A stretch of 64,000 bases of DNA from Ramlibacter terrae (lineage in GTDB: Bacteria; Pseudomonadota; Gammaproteobacteria; Burkholderiales; Burkholderiaceae_C), in assembly GCA_013127575.1 (NCBI GenBank), contig CP053418.1, positions 4,898,001 through 4,962,000 of the forward strand. The letters are read 5' to 3'. Under the pieces are notes generated by a model, which saw only the letters and a program-made list of their open reading frames with translations, searched no databases and was not told the origin of the DNA. Position 1 is the first letter of the stretch, and each line of letters begins with the position of its first letter. The position numbers and the translations under genes are program-made. Shown piece after piece: positions 58,032 to 64,000 of the stretch.

Positions 58032-58133
58032 CGTGGCCATCACCTCTTCGCGTCTCGACACAAGCGTCCGCACTCTCGCCGCGTCTCCAGTGAGATGTCC
58101 AGGTTTGCGTGGAATCCAGCTTCACGTGTCCCT
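57987..58133 (-). repeat. Right-end array: degenerate 23-bp sites at 31-bp period
   Basis: Copies start at 57987, 58018, 58049, 58080 and 58111, exactly 31 bp apart, in the orientation opposite to the left array. Conserved positions are T-C at 5-6 and G-x-C-C at 18-21 of each unit; the first keeps only TGTCCGC. The unit 58080-58102 contains TCTC and TGAGATG, as does the left unit at 3335-3357. The first copy lies inside the end of tniQ, the second spans its stop codon, and the other three follow it. Confidence 0.72.
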
Positions 58134-58705
58134 CGCCAGAGGCGCAGAACCCCATGGGCTGCGTGTTCCTACATGTAGAGCGCTCTTCATGCGCGAACAA
58201 AAGAGGAACGATGAAAGGATTGTCATTGGGCGGCCGGCTGGCCGCCAACCAACATCGAATGCTGCTCACACAGGAGTCGGCAGGGTTTTCGAGGGCGGGA
58301 GAACTTCGGCGACCTTTGCTCGGAGGTTGCTTGGCTCTTTGCCTCTCTGAGGTCAAAGCTCTCGGCGGTCATCAGAGCCGGGGCGCCCAGCGCAGTCGTA
58401 GATGTGAGGTCGAACCCAGACGACCAGGACCGAGCTGACGGAGCAGTGCGGGCTCTAGTCGCCGGCTCCGGGGAGCTTCAGTGGCCGCTCGCCATCGACT
58501 CCGCGGAGCACCCGTTCAACGCTGAGTGGCTTGAGTTCAAGTCCCGGGCACGTACGGAGAAGCTGTTCGTCCAAGCCAGAGCTGAGTTGCATCCCGTACG
58601 AGAGCGAGTCACTTACTGGGTACAAGCTTGGCCGCTCACCTAGCCTAACCGCAACCCCATCAGCTGATTGCAAGCCGCGTGCGTCGAGAGACCACACGGC
58701 TTTCT
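58134..58705. other. Non-coding stretch between right array and terminator
   Basis: About 570 bp with no gene I can support. One open frame (58404-58643, MRSNPDDQDRADGAVRALVA and on, 79 residues) has plausible residue use but no recognised motif or clear ribosome site. It could be the remnant of another gene or the flank of an older insertion. No RNA gene is seen. Confidence 0.5.
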
Positions 58706-58710
58706 CGTGA

Positions 58711-58746
58711 GCAAAAAAAAGGCGAGTCGTTCGACTCGCCTTTTTA
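58711..58746. terminator. Bidirectional intrinsic terminator
   Basis: AAAAGGCGAGTCG and CGACTCGCCTTTTT form a perfect 13-bp stem around a TT loop, flanked by an A-run on the left and a T-run on the right. It can stop transcription from both sides, shielding the core operon from the island. It resembles a typical chromosomal operon terminator. Confidence 0.82.
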
Positions 58747-58765
58747 GTTCTACCGCCTGTTCGGG

Positions 58766-58839
58766 CCAGTCCACCATCTGGTGTCCGGTCCTGAAATCCA
58801 GCATCTTGTGTCCGCAGCGGACATTCGATGGTGGATTTC
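58766..58839. repeat. Outer-right cluster of three 23-bp sites
   Basis: Units are 58766-58788 and 58793-58815 in one orientation and 58817-58839 inverted, the last two facing each other across one base as TGTCCGC-A-GCGGACA. The outer boxes GAAATC and TGTCCGC match those of the other clusters, while the core here is CCAGCATCTTG or CCACCATC. It lies between two terminators and next to tRNA-fMet. It is probably the end of a related insertion or part of the target region. Confidence 0.6.
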
Positions 58840-58840
58840 A

Positions 58841-58866
58841 CAAAAAGCCCTCGTGAGAGGGCTTTT
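58841..58866 (-). terminator. Terminator of the alpha operon/tRNA-fMet transcript
   Basis: On the minus strand AAAAGCCCTC and GAGGGCTTTTT pair around TCAC, 6 bp after the tRNA 3' end. This is an intrinsic terminator for the leftward rplQ-tRNA-fMet transcript. Confidence 0.85.
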
Positions 58867-58871
58867 GAATT

Positions 58872-58948
<77 letters not shown>

Positions 58949-58970
58949 TCAGAAGGGAAATTATAGCAGC

Positions 58971-59372
58971 TTATTCAGCGGCGTTCTGCTCGGAGCCTTC
59001 GGCTTCCGTGGTGTCGGGACGGTCGACCAGTTCGACGAGCGCCATCGGCGCGTTGTCGCCGACGCGGAAGCCCATCTTCAGGATGCGGGTGTAGCCGCCG
59101 GGACGGGTCTGGTACCGCGGGCCGAGTTCGGCGAACAGCTTGGTGACCATGTCGCGGTCACGCAGGCGGTCGAACGCGAGGCGCTTGTTGGCGACCGTCG
59201 GGTTCTTGGCCGGGGTGATCATCGGCTCGATGACGCGGCGCAGTTCTTTCGCCTTCGGCACGGTGGTCTTGATGGCCTCGTGCTGAATGATCGAATTCAT
59301 CATGTTGCGCAGCATCGCCAGGCGGTGCGAGCTGGTGCGGTTGAGTTTGCGAAGTCCGTGTCCGTGACGCAT
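58971..59372 (-). CDS. rplQ: 50S ribosomal protein L17
   Basis: 133 residues, intact. MRHGHGLRKLNRTSSHRLAM followed by LRNMMNSIIQHEAIKTTVPK and AKELRRVIEPMITPAK is the L17 signature. L17 lies near the ribosome exit tunnel. It is the last protein gene of the alpha operon, followed by tRNA-fMet on the same strand. Confidence 0.98.
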   Translation of the reverse strand: MRHGHGLRKLNRTSSHRLAMLRNMMNSIIQHEAIKTTVPKAKELRRVIEPMITPAKNPTVANKRLAFDRLRDRDMVTKLFAELGPRYQTRPGGYTRILKMGFRVGDNAPMALVELVDRPDTTEAEGSEQNAAE

Positions 59373-59438
59373 GGTGTATTCCTATCTTTATCTTGAAAGG
59401 CAGCCGTATCAGGTACTGCCAGTTTCACCACTGATTGC

Positions 59439-60427
59439 TCAGCGCTTGTCGAGGCCGGCGGGCGGCCACGATTCCAGTTTCATGCCAAGGGTCAGGCCGC
59501 GCGAGGCGAGCACTTCCTTGATTTCGTTGAGCGACTTGCGACCCAGGTTCGGGGTCTTGAGCAGCTCGTTCTCGGTGCGCTGGATCAGGTCACCGATGTA
59601 ATAGATGTTCTCGGCCTTCAGGCAGTTGGCCGAACGCACCGTCAGTTCGAGCTCGTCGACCGGACGCAGCAGGATCGGGTCGAACTGCTGCGAGCTGCGC
59701 TGCACCGGCGCGTCGAACGCGGCCAGTTCAGAACCCTCGAGCTGCGCGAAGACCGCGAGCTGTTCGACCAGGATCTTGGCCGAGGCACGCACCGCGTCTT
59801 CCGCCGTGATCGCGCCGTTCGTCTCGATCTCCATGACCAGCTTGTCGAGGTCGGTACGCTGCTCCACGCGCGCGCTTTCGACGGTGTAGCTCACGCGGCG
59901 GACCGGCGAGAACGACGCGTCGAGGACGATGCGGCCGATCGACTTGGTCGGCTCATCGCCGTAGCGGCGCATCGTGCCCGGCACGTAGCCGCGGCCCTTC
60001 TCGACCTTGATCTGCATGTCGATCTTGCCGCCTTGCGACAGCGTGGCGATGACGTGCTCCGGGTTGATGATCTCGACGTCGTGCGGCGTCTGGATGTCGG
60101 CGGCCGTGACGACGCCTTCGCCGTCCTTGCGCAGCGAGAGGGTGACCTCGTCGCGGTTGTGCAGCTTGAAGACGACACCCTTCAGGTTCAGCAGGATGCC
60201 CACCACGTCTTCCTGCACGCCGTCGATCGACGAATACTCGTGCAGGACACCGGCGATGGTCACCTCCGTCGCCGAGTACCCAACCATCGACGAGAGCAGC
60301 ACCCGGCGCAGCGCGTTGCCGAGGGTGTGGCCATAGCCACGCTCGAACGGCTCGGGGTGACCTTGGCACGGTTGGTGCCAAGCTGTTCCACGTTGATGGA
60401 CTTGGGTTTCAGCAGGTTGGTTTGCAT
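59439..60427 (-). CDS. rpoA: RNA polymerase alpha subunit (one frame break)
   Basis: About 330 residues. The first part MQTNLLKPKSINVEQLGTNR breaks near 60357 and resumes PFERGYGHTLGNALRRVLLS, then GYSATEVTIAGVLHEYSSID. The C-terminal domain (LELTVRSANCLKAENIYYIG, LIQRTENELLKTPNLGRKSL) binds UP elements and activators. The gene is essential and single-copy, so the break must be a sequence error. It is the key evidence for indel errors in this assembly. Confidence 0.97.
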
Positions 60428-60529
60428 GCAGGACTTCCTCTCAATACCCCCGGCTCGTTACACCGGTAAGGCTGGTGAAGTGCCCAAACCGCGGCAAGCG
60501 CGGAAGGGAACAAGAAAAAACTAAAGTCC

Positions 60530-60549
60530 GAGGCTCCGCAAGGAGCCTC
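60530..60549. other. Hairpin between rpsD and rpoA
   Basis: GAGGCTCC and GGAGCCTC form a perfect 8-bp stem with a GCAA tetraloop read on the + strand (TTGC on the transcribed minus strand). It lies 11 bp after rpsD on the operon transcript, which then reads TTTAGTTTTTTC. It could be a partial terminator or RNA-processing site controlling rpoA relative to ribosomal proteins. Confidence 0.55.
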
Positions 60550-60560
60550 GTTTTGTCCGT

Positions 60561-61183
60561 TTACCGCGAATACAGTTCGACGATCAGCGCTTCCTTGATG
60601 TCGGCGCCGAATTCATCGCGGTCCGGCACCTTCTTGAAGACGCCTTCGGCCTTGTCGACCGACACTTCCACCCACGCGGGCAGGCCGACTTGCGTGGCCA
60701 GCTGCAGGGCCTCGACGACGCGGTTCTGCTTCTTGGACTTGTCGCGCACGGCAACGACGTCGCCGGCCTTGACCGGTACGACGGGATGTTCAGCGGCTTG
60801 CCGTTCACCGTGATGGCCTTGTGGCTCACCAGCTGGCGCGCTTCGGCGCGGGTGGAGCCGAAGCCCATGCGGTACACGACGTTGTCGAGGCGGCACTCGA
60901 GCAGGAACAGCAGGTTCGCGCCGGTGTTGCCCTTGCGGCGGTCGGCTTCCCGGAAGTAGCGGCGGAACTGCTTTTCCATGATGCCGTACATGCGCTTGAC
61001 CTTCTGCTTTTCGCGCAGCTGCAGGCCGAAGTCGGAGGTACGCTGGCCCGAGGTGCGGCCGTGCTGGCCGGGCTTCGAGTCGAACTTGGCCTTGTCCGCG
61101 ATCGAGCGGCGGGCGCTCTTCAGGAACAGGTCGGTGCCTTCACGGCGGGAGAGTTTGGCCTTGGGGCCGAGATAACGTGCCAC
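60561..61183 (-). CDS. rpsD: 30S ribosomal protein S4 (one frame break)
   Basis: About 207 residues. MARYLGPKAKLSRREGTDLF then EKQFRRYFREADRRKGNTGA and LECRLDNVVYRMGFGSTRAE, with a break near 60776, resuming VAVRDKSKKQNRVVEALQLA and ending ALIVELYSR. S4 binds 16S rRNA early in assembly and can repress its own operon. The break is a missing base in the K-A-G-D region. Confidence 0.97.
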
Positions 61184-61285
61184 TTTTACTTTCCTTCAAA
61201 TGACTACCGCGCCCTGTTGGCGCGGGAGCTGGCAGCGCGGACGCCGCCAGCGGTGGTCTTCAAACCCGCTTGCGCGGGCCGGTCG

Positions 61286-61688
61286 TCAGATGCGACGACG
61301 CTTTTGCGGACGGCAGCCGTTGTGCGGGACCGGCGTCACGTCGGAGATCGACGCGATGCGGATGCCCAGCGCAGCCAGCGCGCGCACCGAGGACTCGCGA
61401 CCGGGGCCGGGGCCACGGATCTCGACGTCCGGGTTCTTGATGCCCTGCTCCATGGCGGCGCGGCCGGCCACTTCCGACGCGACCTGCGCGGCGAACGGCG
61501 TGGACTTGCGCGAGCCCTTGAAGCCCGGCCGCCGGAGAGGCCCAGCTCAAGGCGTTGCCCCGGCGGTCGGTGATCGTGATGATCGTGTTGTTGAAGGACG
61601 CGTGCACGTGGCAGACGCCGTCCGACACGTTCTTGCGAACCTTCTTGCGCACACGCTGCGCGGCGTTGTTGGCAGGAGCCTTGGCCAT
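61286..61688 (-). CDS. rpsK: 30S ribosomal protein S11 (one frame break)
   Basis: About 134 residues. MAKAPANNAAQRVRKKVRKN then VCHVHASFNNTIITITDRRG and NALSWAS, with a break near 61528; the other frame ends GIRIASISDVTPVPHNGCRP then QKRRRI. S11 lies on the 30S platform. It is followed by a 102-bp gap to rpsD. Confidence 0.97.
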
Positions 61689-61706
61689 ATCTGGATCTCT
61701 CTCGGT

Positions 61707-62072
61707 TTATTTCTTGAGCGCCTGCGCTGCCTTGCGCGGACCCTTGCGGGTGCGGGCGTTGGTGCGCGTGCGCTGGCCGCGCATGGGCAGGCCACGGCGA
61801 TGACGGAAGCCGCGGTAACAGCCGATGTCCATCAGTCGCTTGATGTTCATCGTGGTTTCGCGGCGCAGGTCACCTTCGATCGTGATCTCGGCGATCTGGT
61901 CGCGGATCTTCTCGAGATCGGTGTCCGTCAGGTCCTTGATCTTCTTGGAGAAGGGGATGCCCGTCGCTTCGCAGATCTGGCGAGCGCGCGTGCGGCCGAT
62001 GCCGAAGATCGCGGTCAGGCCGATTTCGGCGTGCTTGTGCGGCGGGATGTTGATGCCAGCAATACGTGCCAT
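61707..62072 (-). CDS. rpsM: 30S ribosomal protein S13
   Basis: 121 residues, intact. MARIAGINIPPHKHAEIGLT, then IFGIGRTRARQICEATGIPF and the basic C-terminal tail RTRTNARTRKGPRKAAQALK. S13 contacts tRNA and 5S-side bridges at the head of 30S. It lies 18 bp upstream of rpsK. Confidence 0.98.
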   Translation of the reverse strand: MARIAGINIPPHKHAEIGLTAIFGIGRTRARQICEATGIPFSKKIKDLTDTDLEKIRDQIAEITIEGDLRRETTMNIKRLMDIGCYRGFRHRRGLPMRGQRTRTNARTRKGPRKAAQALKK

Positions 62073-62093
62073 GTCGTTCCTCTAAACTCTGAA

Positions 62094-62207
62094 TCAGCCT
62101 TGGCGCTGCTTGTGCCGCGGGTCCGTGCAGATCACGCGGACCACGTTCTTGCGGCGGATGATCTTGCAGTTGCGGCAGATCTTCTTGACGGAAGCCGAAA
62201 CTCTCAT
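62094..62207 (-). CDS. rpmJ: 50S ribosomal protein L36
   Basis: 37 residues: MRVSASVKKICRNCKIIRRK followed by NVVRVICTDPRHKQRQG. The C-x2-C, C and H residues give the zinc-ribbon (C+) form of L36. It lies between secY and rpsM as usual. Its start is preceded by AGGAGAAAG. Confidence 0.96.
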   Translation of the reverse strand: MRVSASVKKICRNCKIIRRKNVVRVICTDPRHKQRQG

Positions 62208-62230
62208 GTTCTTTCTCCTAAATCTCTAAA

Positions 62231-63550
62231 TCAGCCGCCGAGCGACGTTTTGAAGTTCGCCTTCTTGAGCAGCGATTCGTACTGCTGGCTCATCAGGTAG
62301 TTCTGCACCTGCGCCATGAAGTCCATGGTGACCACCACGATGATCAGCAGGGAAGTGCCGCCGAAATAGAACGGCACGTTGTACTTCAGGATCAGGAACT
62401 CGGGCAGCAGGCAGACGAAGGTGATGTAGATCGCCCCCGCCAGCGTCAGCCGCGCCAGGATCTTGTCGATGTAGCGGGCGGTCTGGTCGCCGGGACGGAT
62501 CCCGGGGACGAAGGCGCCGCTCTTCTTCAGGTTGTCCGCGGTTTCCCGGCTGTTGAACACCGGGGCCGTGTAGAAGAAGCAGAAGAAGATGATCGCCGCG
62601 GCATAGAGCATCACATAGATCGGCTGGCCGGGGCTCAGCGTCGCTGCAATGTCCTTCAGCCACCGCATGGAATCGCCGGTCGAGAACCAGCCGACCACCG
62701 TTGCCGGCAGCAGGATGATCGACGACGCGAAGATCGGCGGGATCACGCCGGCCATGTTCAGCTTCAGGGGCAGGTGCGACGACTGGCCGCCGTACACCTT
62801 GTTGCCCACCTGTCGCCGCGCATAGTTGACGAGGATCTTGCGCTGGCCGCGCTCCACGAACACCACGAAGTACGTCACCAGCACCACCAGCGCCACGATC
62901 AGGATCGCGACCGGGGCGTTCATCGCTCCGGTGCGCACCAGCTCCAGCAGGCCGCCGATGGCGGACGGCAGGCCGGCGGCGATGCCGGCGAAGATGATGA
63001 TCGAGATGCCGTTGCCGAGGCCGCGTTCGGTGATCTGCTCGCCCAGCCACATCAGGAACATGGTGCCGGCCGTCAGGCTGACCACCGCGGTCATGCGGAA
63101 GCCGAACCCGGGGTTCACCACCAGGCCGGCGGAGCCTTCGAGCGCCATCGCAATGCCCAGCGACTGGAACAGGGCCGGGCCCAGCGTCCCGTAGCGGGTC
63201 CACGACGTGATCTTGCGGCGGCCGGCCTCGCCCTCCTTCTTGAGCTGCTCGAACGTGGGGACCACGTAGGTGAGCAGCTGCATGATGATGGAGGCCGAGA
63301 TGTACGGCATGATCCCGAGCGCGAACACCGTGAACCGGCTCAGCGCGCCACCCGAGAACATGTTGAACAGACTCAGGATCCCGCCCTGCTGGCCCTTGAA
63401 CAGCTGCGCGAGCTGCTCCGGGTTGATGCCGGGCACGGGGATGTGGGCGCCGATGCGGTAGACCACCAGCGCGAGCAGCAGGAAGACGAGCCGGCGACGC
63501 AGGTCGCCGAACTTGCCGGTCTTCGCGATCTGGGCTGCACTAGTTGCCAC
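62231..63550 (-). CDS. secY: SecY, protein translocase channel
   Basis: 439 residues, intact. Ten transmembrane helices. Early RRRLVFLLLALVVYRIGAHI with PVPGINPEQLAQLF, the plug-side region SRFTVFALGIMPYISASIIM and the late loop GAFVPGIRPGDQTARYIDKI. It forms the SecYEG pore in the inner membrane. It follows rplO and precedes rpmJ, the standard spc operon end. Confidence 0.98.
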   Translation of the reverse strand: MATSAAQIAKTGKFGDLRRRLVFLLLALVVYRIGAHIPVPGINPEQLAQLFKGQQGGILSLFNMFSGGALSRFTVFALGIMPYISASIIMQLLTYVVPTFEQLKKEGEAGRRKITSWTRYGTLGPALFQSLGIAMALEGSAGLVVNPGFGFRMTAVVSLTAGTMFLMWLGEQITERGLGNGISIIIFAGIAAGLPSAIGGLLELVRTGAMNAPVAILIVALVVLVTYFVVFVERGQRKILVNYARRQVGNKVYGGQSSHLPLKLNMAGVIPPIFASSIILLPATVVGWFSTGDSMRWLKDIAATLSPGQPIYVMLYAAAIIFFCFFYTAPVFNSRETADNLKKSGAFVPGIRPGDQTARYIDKILARLTLAGAIYITFVCLLPEFLILKYNVPFYFGGTSLLIIVVVTMDFMAQVQNYLMSQQYESLLKKANFKTSLGG

Positions 63551-63577
63551 GGATGCCTTCTTTCAACGCTTTGCTTA

Positions 63578-64000
63578 TCAGGCCGGGAGCCGCCGGCTGC
63601 CTCGATGGCGGCCTTGGCACCCGCGGTCGCGCCGATGCCCGTCAGCTTCACAGCCTTGGTCAGCTCGCCCGACTTGATCACCTTGACGTTCTTGACGATG
63701 GCGTCGACCACCTTGGCGTTTTTCAGCGCCAGCAGGTCGACTTCGGCCGGGCCCAGCACTTCGAGCTGGCCCAGCGTCACTTCGCCGTTGAACTTCAGGT
63801 TCTGCGACTTGAAGCCACGCTTCGGCAGGCGCCGCTGCAGGGGCATCTGGCCGCCTTCGAAGCCGACCTTGTGGTAGCCGCCCGCGCGGGACTTCTGGCC
63901 CTTGTGGCCGCGACCGGCGGTCTTGCCCAGGCCGGAACCGATGCCGCGGCCGACGCGGCGACGCGCCTTCTTCGAGCCGTCGGCCGGCTTGATGGTATTC
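63578..64000 (-). CDS. rplO: 50S ribosomal protein L15 (partial at right edge, one frame break near 3' end)
   Basis: About 140 residues visible; the first codons are outside the window. It contains RRVGRGIGSGLGKTAGRGHK, GQKSRAGGYHKVGFEGGQMP and LQRRLPKRGFKSQNLKFNGE, ending ATAGAKAAIEAAGGS. As read the frame runs past its stop; one missing base near 63590 restores a TGA at 63578-63580. Confidence 0.95.
   Translation of the reverse strand, partial: EYHQAGRRLEEGASPRRPRHRFRPGQDRRSRPQGPEVPRGRLPQGRLRRRPDAPAAAPAEAWLQVAEPEVQRRSDAGPARSAGPGRSRPAGAEKRQGGRRHRQERQGDQVGRADQGCEADGHRRDRGCQGRHRGSRRLPA

Larger units (their letters stand above)
3301..58133. mobile_element. Tn7-like transposon, about 55 kb, with defence and metal-resistance cargo
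   Basis: The element is defined by inverted 31-bp-period site arrays at both ends and a tnsA-tnsB-tnsC-tniQ module at the right. It sits between a glutathione transferase gene and the rplQ-tRNA-fMet end of the ribosomal alpha operon. Cargo comprises helicase-nuclease, kinase and Ubl genes, then divalent-metal, manganese, copper and arsenic resistance. Exact termini and target duplication cannot be fixed by eye; related sites outside the arrays (2401-2508 and 58766-58839) could move each boundary by about 1 kb. The tns genes run toward the near end, unlike Tn7. Confidence 0.65.

Noticed and set aside
59439..61688. rpoA, rpsD and rpsK as pseudogenes
   Set aside because: Essential single-copy genes; each break is repaired by one base, so an assembly error is far more likely.

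Overview
The window looks like chromosomal DNA of a betaproteobacterium in the Burkholderiales, probably Comamonadaceae (Variovorax/Ramlibacter-like; family-level placement is inference). Evidence is the high GC content, the paaABC phenylacetyl-CoA epoxidase genes at the left edge, and the alpha-operon order secY-rpmJ-rpsM-rpsK-rpsD-rpoA-rplQ followed by tRNA-fMet at the right edge. The assembly carries many single-base indels. Essential rpoA, rpsD, rpsK and rplO each read through a frame break that one inserted base repairs, so broken frames elsewhere are treated as probable sequencing errors and not as pseudogenes.

Core DNA occupies about 1-2350 (paaC, paaB, paaA, a glutathione transferase) and about 58840-64000 (terminator, tRNA-fMet, ribosomal proteins, RNA polymerase alpha, SecY). 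Between them lies an island of about 55 kb. It is bounded by two inverted arrays of degenerate 23-bp sites repeating every 31 bp (3301-3481 and 57987-58133), and it carries a Tn7-like module tnsA-tnsB-tnsC-tniQ (52712-58031). I interpret the island as a Tn7-like transposon, although its tns operon points toward the nearer end, the reverse of Tn7.

Cargo, left to right. (1) A putative defence block at 3.7-14.2 kb holds a giant SF1 helicase with a Vsr-like nuclease tail, a HipA-like kinase with a partner protein, a ubiquitin-like conjugation operon (Ubl, E2-like, JAB-E1 fusion), a divergent XRE regulator plus ImmA/IrrE protease, and a DUF3800 protein. (2) Poorly known small genes lie at 14.4-15.9 kb. 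(3) A Czc-type divalent-metal efflux cluster at 15.5-25.2 kb (czcD, czcA, czcB, czcC, czcI-like, CDF) is read leftward from a MerR-type promoter beside a CadR/PbrR-like regulator, with lspA and a second CDF transporter read rightward. (4) A manganese riboswitch precedes a TMEM165/GDT1-type exporter at 27.5-28.2 kb. (5) A large copper regulon at 28.3-44.2 kb (cusCBA, three CusF-type domains, copper storage protein, multicopper oxidase, cupredoxin, copZ-like, copA) is fired by two divergent CueR-type promoters at 41.3 kb. (6) An arsenic operon at 44.3-51.0 kb holds an MFS transporter, an ArsN2-flavoprotein fusion, two arsR, arsH, acr3 and two arsC.

The metal genes form a self-consistent multi-metal resistance set: sensing by MerR- and ArsR-type proteins and a riboswitch, export by RND, CDF, P-type and Acr3 pumps, and detoxification by oxidase, reductase and storage proteins. 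The most novel-looking part is the Ubl conjugation operon with its divergent XRE/ImmA control pair and neighbouring HipA-like kinase pair, placed in the cargo near the left end of the transposon.
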